Assembly (NCBI RefSeq): GCF_004000745.1
Contig: NZ_BILV01000015.1
Location: 28,196-92,195 of the forward strand
Origin: Paenibacillus barengoltzii NBRC 101215
GTDB taxonomy: Bacteria; Bacillota; Bacilli; Paenibacillales; Paenibacillaceae
Length of the DNA: 64,000 nt
Reading direction: 5' to 3'
Positions 34,997-43,636 of this stretch are shown here, piece after piece. Position 1 is the stretch's first letter. Each line of letters opens with the position of its first letter. The notes below the pieces were generated by a model. The model searched no databases, was not told the origin of the DNA, and saw only the letters and a program-made list of their open reading frames with translations. A program made the translations under genes and the position numbers.

Positions 34997-35824
34997 TTAT
35001 CCAAGTCGTCCCTTTACCCGCTTTAATGCTGCGACGATCAAGAAACTGATAATGACCAGCAGCAACCAAGAGCTGATCTTGCCAAGATGGACGAGATGCC
35101 AGCCGTCGGCTTGGTTCGGGTACCTCCAGGCGCTAAAGAAGGTGGCCACATTCTCTGCAATCCAGATAAAGAACCCGATCAGCACAAACGAAAGGGTTAA
35201 CGGCATTCGGTAAGGCTTACCGCCAACCTCATAGGTAACCCAAGTCCGCCAGAAAACGATCAACACCAGTGCTGAAAGCCACCACCGAACATCAATCCAA
35301 TAATGATGGGTGAAGAAGTTCAGGTAAATGGAGGCAGCAAGCGGAACCACCAGCCAGAGCGGAGGGAAGCGAACGAGATCTACCTTTAGGCGCCGCCAGG
35401 CCTGGCACAGATAACTAGCCACGCTCGCATACATAAATCCGCTGTAGAGGGGAACCCCGTTAACCTTCGTCCAGCCCTCCTCCGGATACGACCAAGACCC
35501 CATATGCACCTTAAACAGTTCCAGCGCCAAGCCGATCAGGTGGAAGACAGTAATCACCTTTAATTCATCGCGGGTTTCCAGTCCAGACCGAACCATCCAG
35601 ACCTGCATGGCGAGGCAGATGATTAGAAGCCAATCATAGCGGGGCAGCCAAGGAAGAGGAATCCACTGCGTCAATGCCAGTGAAGCGAAGATCACAACGG
35701 GAAAAACGCAGGACAACGCTTGCTGCCAGCCAAAGCGAACCAACTGCTGCAGAGCATATCCCAAATGTACGCCAATTAGAGGCACCCTCTTATTTTGAAT
35801 CGAATTTGAGTTACTCTTCATCAT
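34997..35824 (-). CDS. DUF817 family membrane protein
   Basis: 275 aa, about eight helices. Features resemble DUF817: HLIGLALELFKVHMGSWSYP, then VPLYSGFMYASVASYLCQAW and the FFTHHYWIDVRWW segment. Function of the family is unknown to me. It overlaps the end of the XRE regulator gene by 14 bases, so it belongs to an operon DUF2975-XRE-DUF817. Confidence 0.8.
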   Translation of the reverse strand: MMKSNSNSIQNKRVPLIGVHLGYALQQLVRFGWQQALSCVFPVVIFASLALTQWIPLPWLPRYDWLLIICLAMQVWMVRSGLETRDELKVITVFHLIGLALELFKVHMGSWSYPEEGWTKVNGVPLYSGFMYASVASYLCQAWRRLKVDLVRFPPLWLVVPLAASIYLNFFTHHYWIDVRWWLSALVLIVFWRTWVTYEVGGKPYRMPLTLSFVLIGFFIWIAENVATFFSAWRYPNQADGWHLVHLGKISSWLLLVIISFLIVAALKRVKGRLG

Positions 35825-36023
35825 CTCGATACTCCAGTATATCTCCAGGTTGGCAATCCAGCGCCTTGCATATCGCCTCCAACGTGGAGAAGCGTATGGC
35901 CTTGGCCTTCCCGTTCTTCAGAATCGACAGATTCGCCATCGTAATGCCCACTTTCTCCGAAAGCTCTGTGACGCTCATTTTCCGTTTTGCCAGCATGACA
36001 TCCAAATTAATAATTACGGCCAT
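35811..36023 (-). CDS. XRE (Cro/C1-type) small regulator
   Basis: 70 aa, a bare helix-turn-helix: AVIINLDVMLAKRKMSVTELSEKVGITMANLSILKNGKAKAIRF then STLEAICKALDCQPGDILEY. This YozG-type protein is usually paired with a DUF2975 membrane protein, as here. GAGGTGAG precedes ATG 36023. It probably regulates the same operon. Confidence 0.88.
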   Translation of the reverse strand: MAVIINLDVMLAKRKMSVTELSEKVGITMANLSILKNGKAKAIRFSTLEAICKALDCQPGDILEYRDDEE

Positions 36024-36035
36024 GGATTTCTCACC

Positions 36036-36518
36036 TCAGATCGTTAGATCGTTTTCCGATTTGATGTCGATGGCATTTCTTAAGAGCCTTTGAAGCACGG
36101 CAGCAAAGACGGCGATGACGAGGGAAGCGAAGCAGATGACCAGCCCGATTGCGGCGAGTCCCGGAGCATCATCCTTCTCCGCAATAATGAATAGAATCGG
36201 CAAAATGACCGCGTACAAGATACAGATTGCGATCGCGCAGTTTCGAATGCTCTTTAGAGCTTTCACCGAGGCTTCGGAGAAAGCGGTATTTTTATCGATA
36301 TAGCCCAAAAGCTTCAGCGTCTGGTAAAGCGCATAGTAGAACGGAATAGCCGAAGCATACATAGGAATAAGCAGGGTCAGATAAATGTATGGCGGATAAT
36401 ACTCCACCATTTCTTTGGCTGCCAGAGGGACCGCGAATACGCAGACCGCAAGGATCGCGATGCCCATCAGGAAGACGACGCCTCTTAAGAAGAGGGTAGA
36501 GCCTTGTTCACGTTTCAT
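36036..36518 (-). CDS. DUF2975 family membrane protein
   Basis: 160 aa with four helices: LRGVVFLMGIAILAVCVFAV near the N-terminus, YIYLTLLIPMYASAIPFYYAL, a third helix near 95-115 and a fourth near 125-145. The charged C-terminus ends DIKSENDLTI. DUF2975 proteins are found with small XRE regulators and have been linked to membrane or antibiotic stress; role unproved. First gene of the three-gene operon. Confidence 0.85.
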   Translation of the reverse strand: MKREQGSTLFLRGVVFLMGIAILAVCVFAVPLAAKEMVEYYPPYIYLTLLIPMYASAIPFYYALYQTLKLLGYIDKNTAFSEASVKALKSIRNCAIAICILYAVILPILFIIAEKDDAPGLAAIGLVICFASLVIAVFAAVLQRLLRNAIDIKSENDLTI

Positions 36519-36852
36519 ATCACAACAGCACCTCGCGTAGGATTAGTGTGAGGTTAATTTATCATGTTTTTTATCGATAATCAATAAATATTTATTAATA
36601 AAAGAGGTGTATGTATCGAAAAAGAATAAATTTGGAGGAGTGAAGCGATAAGTTCTTTTTGGATAGCTTAAAAAAATCAATTATTAATATTAAAGAAATA
36701 AATATTTCAATCCCTCACTATTGTTGTTACACTTAAAATAGATCACTAATTACGGAAAAGGTGTGGGCCAGCTCGTCTCAAAGTTTGCAACGAGGATAAA
36801 TCGACAGCGCTTACATCCTTTCAGCAAAATAAGGTCATAAGGGACGGTAAAC
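36519..36852. promoter_or_regulatory. Intergenic region upstream of mqo
   Basis: 334 bases, AT-rich at the 5' part, with divergent starts on both sides. A cre-like CGACAGCGCTTACA at 36802-36815 (11 of 14 to the palindromic consensus TGAAAGCGCTTTCA) could let CcpA act on mqo. No hairpin or riboswitch recognised. Confidence 0.4.
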
Positions 36853-38364
36853 ATGAATCACGGACAAACAAGTACAGATGTTATTTTGATTGGTGCCGGA
36901 ATTATGAGTGCGACGTTGGGGACCCTGCTGAAGGAATTGGCGCCGGACTGGAACATCAAGGTGTTTGAACAACTTGCGCGGGCAGGGGAGGAAAGCTCGA
37001 ACGAGTGGAATAATGCGGGAACCGGTCATGCGGCCCTGTGCGAATTGAATTATACCACCGAGCGACCTGACGGAACCATTGATATTAGCAAAGCCATTAA
37101 GGTAAATGAGCAGTTCCAGGTATCGAGACAGTTCTGGGCTTATCTGGTTCAGCGTCAACTGATCCACAATCCGCAGGATTTCATCATGCCGCTTCCCCAT
37201 ATGAGCTATGTGCGCGGGGAGCAGAACGTTAAATTTCTGAGCAAACGTTATGAAGCGATGTCTGCCCATCCGCTGTTCCAAGGGATGGAGTTCACCCAGG
37301 ATCCAGGGAAACTTAGGGAATGGGTTCCTCTGATGATGAAGGATCGGAAGCTGGAAGAGCCCATTGCGGCGACGAAGATCGATTCGGGTACGGACGTGAA
37401 TTTTGGCGCCTTAACCCGCATGCTGTTGAACCACTTGAAGGAGAAGGGCGTGGATATCCGTTACAAGCATAGCGTGAAGAAGCTGAAGCGGACGACGGAC
37501 GGGTTGTGGGAATTGATGGTTAAAGACTTGAACAGCGGTGCTACCGAGCGTCATACCGCCAAGTTCGTCTTCATTGGTGCCGGCGGCGGGAGCTTGCATT
37601 TGCTGCAAAAATCCGGCATTCCGGAAGGCAAGCGGATTGGGGGCTTCCCGGTCAGCGGTCTGTTTATGGTGTGCAACAATCCGGAAGTGGTGGAACAGCA
37701 TCATGCCAAAGTGTACGGCAAGGCTTCGGTGGGAGCTCCACCGATGTCCGTTCCCCATTTGGACACCCGGTTCATCGACAATAAGAAATCGCTGTTGTTT
37801 GGACCGTTTGCCGGTTTTTCGCCGAAGTTCCTCAAGACAGGCTCCATGTTTGATCTGATTACCTCTGTGAAGCCGCATAATCTTCTGACGATGCTGGCAG
37901 CCGGGGTCAAGGAGATGGCATTAACGAGATATTTGATTGGGCAGCTCATGTTGTCGAAGGAACAACGGATGGAGGAGCTGCGGGACTTTGTCCCCGGAGC
38001 CAAGAGCGAGGATTGGGACCTAATCGTCGCGGGTCAGCGGGTACAGGTCATCAAGGATACGGTTGAGGGTGGAAAAGGGACACTGCAATTTGGCACCGAG
38101 GTGGTCAGCGCTGCGGATGGCTCGATTGCCGCATTGCTTGGTGCGTCCCCGGGAGCTTCGACTGCGGTGCATGTCATGCTGGAGGTTATTGAGAAATGCT
38201 TCCCGCAGTACCTCGAAGCTTGGAAGCCGAAGATCAAGGAGATGATTCCTTCGTACGGCTTGTCACTGTCGGAGAATCCAGAACTCTTCCGTACGCTTCA
38301 GCAATCAACCGCGCAGGCCCTTGGGTTATCGGGAACGAAGCAAGAAGAAGCTTCAGTGTCCTAA
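36853..38364 (+). CDS. mqo: Malate:quinone oxidoreductase
   Basis: FAD-dependent, membrane-associated enzyme that oxidises malate to oxaloacetate and passes electrons to quinone in the TCA cycle. 503 aa, full length for the family. FAD-binding [20 protein letters not shown] at 14-33, then [24 protein letters not shown], the conserved Mqo stretch that follows the dinucleotide fold, and [13 protein letters not shown] and GTEVVSA later. GGGACGG precedes the ATG. Single gene with a good terminator. Confidence 0.95.
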   Translation: MNHGQTSTDVILIGAGIMSATLGTLLKELAPDWNIKVFEQLARAGEESSNEWNNAGTGHAALCELNYTTERPDGTIDISKAIKVNEQFQVSRQFWAYLVQRQLIHNPQDFIMPLPHMSYVRGEQNVKFLSKRYEAMSAHPLFQGMEFTQDPGKLREWVPLMMKDRKLEEPIAATKIDSGTDVNFGALTRMLLNHLKEKGVDIRYKHSVKKLKRTTDGLWELMVKDLNSGATERHTAKFVFIGAGGGSLHLLQKSGIPEGKRIGGFPVSGLFMVCNNPEVVEQHHAKVYGKASVGAPPMSVPHLDTRFIDNKKSLLFGPFAGFSPKFLKTGSMFDLITSVKPHNLLTMLAAGVKEMALTRYLIGQLMLSKEQRMEELRDFVPGAKSEDWDLIVAGQRVQVIKDTVEGGKGTLQFGTEVVSAADGSIAALLGASPGASTAVHVMLEVIEKCFPQYLEAWKPKIKEMIPSYGLSLSENPELFRTLQQSTAQALGLSGTKQEEASVS

Positions 38365-38385
38365 TTTCAAATAAGTGAAATGTTG

Positions 38386-38428
38386 AAGAGCTAATCCGTG
38401 GTTAATCTGCGGTTAGCTCTTTATTTTT
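38386..38428 (+). terminator. Terminator of mqo
   Basis: AAGAGCTAA (38386-38394) and TTAGCTCTT (38413-38421), 18-base loop, then TATTTTTG. Confidence 0.85.
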
Positions 38429-38558
38429 GTGCTTACTTTTGAGGATTATCCCGTTGCATCAGGTCATAGAAAGAACAAGGTACGCGGATCAAAAGGGATA
38501 ATGGTGGCAAAGAGGCATGAAAAGAGGTACCCAAATGAAAGGTCGAAGGTAACCTTTA

Positions 38559-39440
38559 TTACAACAAGTTCGCAGCCAGCCAGGGCTTGATCACAGGCAG
38601 TACGGTCTCTGGCTGCATCGCTTTCGTATGATCCATCACGTTCCCCGGTATAATCACCACATCCCAGCCGAACTGCCGCAAGGTGGGTTCATTTTTTCGT
38701 AAAGCCCCAGCGATGTCCACAGTCACCCTTCCAAAGTTCTCGCCATAAACGATACGGTCGGCTTCGCCCGCGAAAGCCAGCTTGGGCAACGAGAGATCTC
38801 CATGCACAGAGGTGTCATCGAAATCGGACAAGCTTTGGTATAGAGTCAGAAATTGCTTCGTTTGTGCTGGATCTAATGTGACTTGAACCTGATCCCAATC
38901 GTATTCTTCTGGGCTGACGGCGTCCTGATGTGAATTCTGAGCAGACGAGGACGGGGACGATTGCAGCGCTTGTTCGTGAGTTTTGGCGGTGACCGTCAAC
39001 ATCTCCTGATAAGGTCCTTCATAAGGCGGGAATCCCCCCATTATCAAACTTTCCAGCTGATTGGTCCGGAGTGCCAGCTGTAAGCCGGCTAAGGCTAACC
39101 AGGAATAGCCGTAGTAGCTGAACGTATCCACTCCCATCTCATCAGCGATGTGTAAGAAATCATTGGCGATATACTCCGCTGTCAAATGATCAGGCTGGGG
39201 ATGCTGAAACCGGTGGCCTTCATAATCAAAATGCAGCATCTGGAACAGATCGGACAAGCCCTCCACAAAGTGTTGGCCTAAATCAGGATCGACGCCCCAC
39301 ATTTTCAAACTTTCTGCTTCTTGGTCCGTGACGGATTTTTTGGCGATGGGCAACATGATGATCGGACGGGAAGGTTTCCCGGCCAGACCAACCTCCAATG
39401 TTGAACCGTCAGATAAAGTAACAAGCTTGATTTGACTCAT
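38559..39440 (-). CDS. Alpha/beta hydrolase with atypical nucleophile elbow
   Basis: 293 aa, cytoplasmic. The nucleophile elbow reads YYGYSWLAL, keeping Gly-x-Ser but lacking the final Gly of GxSxG. The strand TLEVGLAGKPSRPIIMLP and C-terminal LAFAGEADRIVYGENF (acid), ending VIIPGNVMDHTKA (possible His) complete a hydrolase-like triad. Substrate unknown. AGGGAGTGATATGA precedes the ATG. It is divergent from the tandem MerR gene, which may control it. Confidence 0.8.
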   Translation of the reverse strand: MSQIKLVTLSDGSTLEVGLAGKPSRPIIMLPIAKKSVTDQEAESLKMWGVDPDLGQHFVEGLSDLFQMLHFDYEGHRFQHPQPDHLTAEYIANDFLHIADEMGVDTFSYYGYSWLALAGLQLALRTNQLESLIMGGFPPYEGPYQEMLTVTAKTHEQALQSSPSSSAQNSHQDAVSPEEYDWDQVQVTLDPAQTKQFLTLYQSLSDFDDTSVHGDLSLPKLAFAGEADRIVYGENFGRVTVDIAGALRKNEPTLRQFGWDVVIIPGNVMDHTKAMQPETVLPVIKPWLAANLL

Positions 39441-39528
39441 TCATATCACTCCCTTACATGTGATACCTTCAGGATATAACATTCATGCAATCTTTCGGTT
39501 TTGCTCGATGGAATCCCCAATGTTATAG

Positions 39529-39542
39529 TCATCTAAAGATGA
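39529..39542. promoter_or_regulatory. Palindrome between hydrolase and tandem-MerR genes
   Basis: TCATCTAAAGATGA, six-base arms around AA, extended by TTA/TAA on each side. Centred in the divergent intergenic region, it may be the operator of the two-headed MerR protein. Confidence 0.45.
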
Positions 39543-39593
39543 ATAAGTTAACGTAGTACTTGAAGGTTTTACTTTAAGCAAGGGGGTCGTTTT

Positions 39594-40301
39594 ATGACAG
39601 ATACATATACACCTGCACAAATTGCCGAGCGGTTGAATATTAGCACAACGACCTTGAGAAGATATGAAGAACAAGGATTGATTCCGGAGGTATGTAGAAC
39701 GGCAGGCAACCATAGAGTCTATGCGAAGGTGCATTACCAGGCATTTGTCGCCATCCGGACCTTGTTAGAGGGTTATGACATTCCCACCGTCTATGAAGTA
39801 ATGCGGAAAATCAAAGCTGGTCGCGTCACGGAAGCCCTATGGTTGATTAATCATCAACTGGCCCAAGTTGAGGATGAGAAGCAGCGGGTGGAGGAGTTGT
39901 TAACGATGGTTCGCCATGCGGACTTCAGGGTATATAAAAACCGGAAGCTGACGAATGCGATGACGATCGGGAAGGTAGCGGAGCTGGCGGGGGTGAATCC
40001 GTCTGCTATTCGGCATTGGGAGAAGGAGGGGCTGGTCACCTCGACCCGGCACCCGGTCAGTGGGTATCGAATCTATTCGGTGACTGAACTACGCAAGATT
40101 CTGGTGATCAGTAGTTTACGCAAAACAGTATATTATATCGAGAATCTGCGGAAGCTATTGCAGGATGTGGAAATGTTCCGGTTGCCTAAACTCGATCGTT
40201 CCTTTCAGGTGGCACTTGAGAAGCTAAATGAAAAGCTCAGGATCCAATATCAAGGAATCGCTGAGCTCATGGCGTATATCCGTATTCTATCTCTGACTTG
40301 A
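39594..40301 (+). CDS. Regulator with two tandem MerR DNA-binding domains
   Basis: 235 aa. First MerR domain at residues 5-75: YTPAQIAERLNISTTTLRRYEEQGLIPEV with NHRVYAKVHYQAF wing. Second at 122-180: MTIGKVAELAGVNPSAIRHWEKEGLVTS with SGYRIYSVTELR wing. Each is followed by a helix. A normal MerR protein has one such domain and dimerises; a single chain with two could bind as a pseudo-dimer or contact four half-sites. ATG behind AAGGGGG. Convergent with ohrR, only four bases between the stop codons. Confidence 0.85.
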   Translation: MTDTYTPAQIAERLNISTTTLRRYEEQGLIPEVCRTAGNHRVYAKVHYQAFVAIRTLLEGYDIPTVYEVMRKIKAGRVTEALWLINHQLAQVEDEKQRVEELLTMVRHADFRVYKNRKLTNAMTIGKVAELAGVNPSAIRHWEKEGLVTSTRHPVSGYRIYSVTELRKILVISSLRKTVYYIENLRKLLQDVEMFRLPKLDRSFQVALEKLNEKLRIQYQGIAELMAYIRILSLT

Positions 40302-40305
40302 CCTT

Positions 40306-40755
40306 TTATTTCTTCGCTGCAGCATTCACTTGTTGCAGCAGCAGGTTGATGCTTTCATTCAACTGGTTAATCTCTTTAAGATCCATGTCCGTGGCGTCAA
40401 TCAGCGATTGCGGAACGCAGGATGCTTTCTCTTGCAGCGCCTTCCCCTTCGGTGTGATCAACACATTCACCACGCGCTCGTCAATGGAATCGCGTTGTCG
40501 CTCAATGAGTCCGGCAGCTTCCATCCGTTTGAGCAGAGGCGTTAAGGTGCCGGTGTCCAGATCAAGGGCCTCTCCGAGCTCTTTAATGGTACTCTTCTCC
40601 CTCTCCCATAAGGTGACCAAGACCAGATACTGCGGGTAGGTCAGCTCCAGCTCATCCAGATAGGGGCGATACATCCGCAGGATGGCCCGGGAGCAGGCGT
40701 ATAGCGAAAAACAAAGATGTTCCCCTAATTTTAAGTTTTGCTCATTCGTTTCCAA
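40306..40755 (-). CDS. ohrR: OhrR-type peroxide-sensing MarR regulator
   Basis: 149 aa. The reactive Cys15 lies in LGEHLCFSLYACSR, matching the 1-Cys OhrR of Bacillus; an extra Cys21 is notable. Winged helix at about 58-110: STIKELGEALDLDTGTLTPLLKRMEAAGLIERQRDSIDERVV. Start TTG 40755 with GAGGTG upstream. OhrR is oxidised by organic peroxides and leaves its operators; the usual partner ohrA is absent and an alpha/beta hydrolase gene is divergent instead. Confidence 0.88.
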   Translation of the reverse strand: METNEQNLKLGEHLCFSLYACSRAILRMYRPYLDELELTYPQYLVLVTLWEREKSTIKELGEALDLDTGTLTPLLKRMEAAGLIERQRDSIDERVVNVLITPKGKALQEKASCVPQSLIDATDMDLKEINQLNESINLLLQQVNAAAKK

Positions 40756-40834
40756 GATGATGCACCTCGATTGGCTTTATTTATAGGGTGTAACTTCATC
40801 ATAGCAGATGATTCAAAAAGAATATACATTTTTC

Positions 40835-40899
40835 ACAATTTAATTGTTGACAATATAACATAACAAGAGTATGATGTGAACATAAACATTGTGCACAAT
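40835..40899 (+). promoter_or_regulatory. Hydrolase promoter with two OhrR-like operators
   Basis: TTGACA (40847-40852), 17-base spacer, TATGAT (40870-40875). ACAATTTAATTGT (40835-40847), a palindrome resembling the Bacillus OhrR box, touches the -35 box. A second palindrome, ATTGTGCACAAT (40888-40899), lies downstream of the -10 box. Together they predict peroxide-inducible expression. Confidence 0.75.
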
Positions 40900-40933
40900 A
40901 TAATATTAAAAAATATATTTGGAGGGATTTCAA

Positions 40934-41776
40934 ATGGCAAAAGTAACAGTAGGGCAAGAGAATGGACATCCGGTAGAGCTTCATTATGAAGATGTAGGTT
41001 CCGGGAAACCGGTGATTTTAATTCATGGATGGCCGCTGAGCGGCAGATCTTGGGAGAAACAAGTACCTGCGTTGGTGAATGCCGGCTACCGGGTCATTAC
41101 GTATGATCGCCGCGGGTTTGGTCAGTCGTCGCAGCCTTGGAACGGATACGATTATGATACGTTCGCTGCCGATCTGCATCAGCTGATTACACATCTGGGC
41201 TTACGTGATGTGACTTTGGTTGGTTTCTCGATGGGCGGCGGGGAAGTGGCCCGATATATTGGTACTTATGGGACAGATCGAGTGAAAAGAGCAGTTCTCG
41301 CGGGTGCGGTTCCGCCGTATCTGTACAAATCTGCAGATCACCCAGAAGGAGGACTCGACGATGCAACCATCAAAGCGTTCGAGGATGGTGTGAAGGCAGA
41401 CCGGCTGGCTTTCCTGGATACGTTCACGACGAACTTCTTCGCAGCCGGCGACCGTACCGATCTGGTCAGCGAACCATTCCGTTTGTATAACCGCGATATT
41501 GCGGCATTTGCTTCTCCGAAAGGGACGCTGGATTGTATCGGGGCGTTCTCCCGCAAGGACTTCCGCGGCGATCTGGCCAAGTTTAACATCCCAACGCTGA
41601 TCCTGCACGGGGATTCGGATGCGATCGTACCGCTCGAAGTCAGCGGTCAAAGAGCGCATGAAATGATTCCTGGTAGCGAGCTTGTAGTGATCAAAGGCGG
41701 CCCGCATGGATTTAATGTAACGCATGCCGATGAGTTTAACGCGGCATTGGTGAAATTTTTGCGAGACCATGATTAA
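40934..41776 (+). CDS. Alpha/beta hydrolase, chloroperoxidase/esterase type
   Basis: 280 aa cofactor-free haloperoxidase-like esterase. Oxyanion region VILIHGWPLSGRSWEKQ, nucleophile elbow GFSMGGGEVARYIG, acid LILHGDSDAIVPLEVSG, and His in KGGPHGFNVTHADEF. Such enzymes hydrolyse esters or make peracids with peroxide present. ATG 40934 follows GGAGGG. It reads from an OhrR-type promoter and so may replace Ohr as the peroxide-induced protein; that role is inference. Confidence 0.88.
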   Translation: MAKVTVGQENGHPVELHYEDVGSGKPVILIHGWPLSGRSWEKQVPALVNAGYRVITYDRRGFGQSSQPWNGYDYDTFAADLHQLITHLGLRDVTLVGFSMGGGEVARYIGTYGTDRVKRAVLAGAVPPYLYKSADHPEGGLDDATIKAFEDGVKADRLAFLDTFTTNFFAAGDRTDLVSEPFRLYNRDIAAFASPKGTLDCIGAFSRKDFRGDLAKFNIPTLILHGDSDAIVPLEVSGQRAHEMIPGSELVVIKGGPHGFNVTHADEFNAALVKFLRDHD

Positions 41777-41805
41777 TGAGCCGATAAGGCCATCCCAATA
41801 AATAG

Positions 41806-41842
41806 AAAAAGTCGGTCAGGAGGATATCCTGATCGACTTTTT
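41806..41842. terminator. Bidirectional terminator, hydrolase and purine permease
   Basis: AAAAAGTCGGTCAGGA (41806-41821) pairs with TCCTGATCGACTTTTT (41827-41842) with one G-T pair. Lies between convergent genes. Confidence 0.9.
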
Positions 41843-41856
41843 TATGCAAAATTGAT

Positions 41857-43146
41857 TTATAGAACCGACTGCAACAGGAAGTTCACCAGAAACAGGAACG
41901 AGATGACGAACATGGAGATCGACAACTGTTCCCGCTTCTTCGAGAACATCTTAAGCAGCGGATAAGCGATAAAGCCAAAAGCAATACCGTCAACAATACT
42001 ATACGTTAAAGGGATCATCAGAATCACAAGAAACGCAGGGAACGCTTCGGAAAAATCGCTGAAATCGATCTTCGTGATATTCGTCAGCATCAATCCGCCG
42101 ATGATGATCAAGATCGGAGCGATGGCAGCGTCCGGGATCATTTTGATCAAGGGCATAAAGAACAGAGCGCCCAGGAACAACAACCCGGTCGTCACGGAGG
42201 TTAACCCGGTTCTTCCGCCTGCGGTAATACCGGCAGCTGTCTCGACCGTCGAAACCGTTGGGCTCGTGCCCAAGATACCGCAAGCCACTGCGGAGATCGA
42301 TACGGCCTTGAGCGATTTCCCATTCTTCTCCGGAGCATTCAGCATGCCATCCACTTGCGAGTGAACCAGCCCGATATTTTCGAAGACCAGTACCAGCACC
42401 AGTGAGAAGCACGCCGTCAGGAACGGAATGCTGGCCATATGGCGGAGGTCCGCGCTCATCCAGACGTCACGATAGCTTTGAAACGACAGCGATGCGGATG
42501 CGAACGATCCCAGGTCAACGATGCCGAACAACCAAGCCACCAACGTTCCTAAAATAATGCTGATCAGAAAATTCCCCGGAACCTTCTTCAAGAACAGGAA
42601 CAGCGTCAGGATCAGGTTGATGATCGAAGCGAGAACCAGCGGTGCGGACAAGTCCCCGAGCGCCACAAAGTGACTGGGGTTACCGGTGACAATGCCGCTC
42701 TTCTGCAAGCCGATGAAGGCAATGAACAGCCCGATTCCCACGGAAATCGATTCCTTCAGGGAAGCCGGAATGGCTTTGGAGATCAGGGAGGACAAACCGG
42801 TAAAAGCCACCACGACGAACAGGATGCCCGCAAGCACTGTTGCGCCCAAAGCTTCTTGGTAGCTGAGTCCCATCGAACCTACTATGGTATAGGTAAATAA
42901 AGCGTTGATCCCCATGCCGGGGACGAGAATTAACGGTGCGTTCGCTACGAACGCGACTAACAAACAGCCGACAAGCGAAGACAGCACGGTGGCCAATATC
43001 CCGGCCTCCAGCGGAATTCCTGCATCCTTCAGGATGTTGGCGTTGACGGCGATGATGTACACGATCGAGAAGAACGAGGTCAATCCAGCGATGAGCTCTC
43101 TTCTCACGTTCGTTTGGTGTTGCTTAAGCTTAAAAACTCCTTTCAT
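41857..43146 (-). CDS. AzgA-type (NCS2) purine permease
   Basis: Proton-coupled uptake of hypoxanthine, guanine or adenine; 429 aa from ATG 43146, about 13 helices. AzgA/PbuG-like marks: REIAGLTSFF-like RRELIAGLTSFFSIVYI, the VNANIL loop, LVPGMGINALFTYTIVG, and VFENIGLVHSQVDGML. The frame extends to 43206 without ribosome site. The leader lacks a purine riboswitch motif. An extended -10 box, TGGTATAAT, reads on the minus strand at 43238-43230. Confidence 0.9.
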   Translation of the reverse strand: MKGVFKLKQHQTNVRRELIAGLTSFFSIVYIIAVNANILKDAGIPLEAGILATVLSSLVGCLLVAFVANAPLILVPGMGINALFTYTIVGSMGLSYQEALGATVLAGILFVVVAFTGLSSLISKAIPASLKESISVGIGLFIAFIGLQKSGIVTGNPSHFVALGDLSAPLVLASIINLILTLFLFLKKVPGNFLISIILGTLVAWLFGIVDLGSFASASLSFQSYRDVWMSADLRHMASIPFLTACFSLVLVLVFENIGLVHSQVDGMLNAPEKNGKSLKAVSISAVACGILGTSPTVSTVETAAGITAGGRTGLTSVTTGLLFLGALFFMPLIKMIPDAAIAPILIIIGGLMLTNITKIDFSDFSEAFPAFLVILMIPLTYSIVDGIAFGFIAYPLLKMFSKKREQLSISMFVISFLFLVNFLLQSVL

Positions 43147-43331
43147 GATAAAAATCACACTTTCAAAATATCCCTCTCCCACCCGCATCAAACGTGGAAT
43201 ATGCATTCCAACCGTTTATGCCAGAGGATATTATACCACGGTTTGTAGTGGAATGCCCTTTACAAGTTGTTCCTTGGCATAGAATGAGAACAAGTAGTGC
43301 AAAACTACACGGAACTTTTTTATATCAAGAG

Positions 43332-43626
43332 TTAGTTTGTGCTCCCTATTGGAAGATTCGGCAACGGATGTTCAGACGCGGCAAGTTTCTTCAAGCCTGC
43401 CGCATACAATGGACCGTGCACCAGAATCGTTGTCAGGATGCGCGCCATTTCCTCGGGCGACTCTTGCCCGCCGTTCTCCAGCCATTGTTGAATTACACCG
43501 ATGTGCGCCCATCCTACATATGTAGCAAAATACTTGGGCGGAACGAGGCATTCATCTTCATTGATCAGGACGTCCGCACTTTTCCATCAGGTCGTATTTG
43601 TCCTGATAGTGAGCGTAGAACGTGCC
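43332..43626 (-). pseudogene. TetR family regulator remnant, deleted and frameshifted
   Basis: Minus strand translation gives GTFYAHYQDKYDLMEK, the end of a TetR helix-turn-helix, ending at TGA 43560. In another frame it continues as PPKYFATYVGWAHIGVIQQW, then LENGGQESPEEMARI up to TAA 43334, the C-terminal part of a TetR_C_33-like domain. About 80-90 middle residues and the first helices are missing. It is dead by both deletion and truncation, and its 5' end abuts an SLH fragment. Confidence 0.8.
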
Positions 43627-43636
43627 GCTGCTTTTA

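Noticed and set aside
43147..43331. Purine riboswitch upstream of the purine permease
   Set aside because: No conserved core or P1-P3 layout was found; only an extended -10 box.
43501..43636. Long 5' extension of the SLH frame
   Set aside because: It is the antisense of the TetR remnant, has no ribosome site and no signal peptide.
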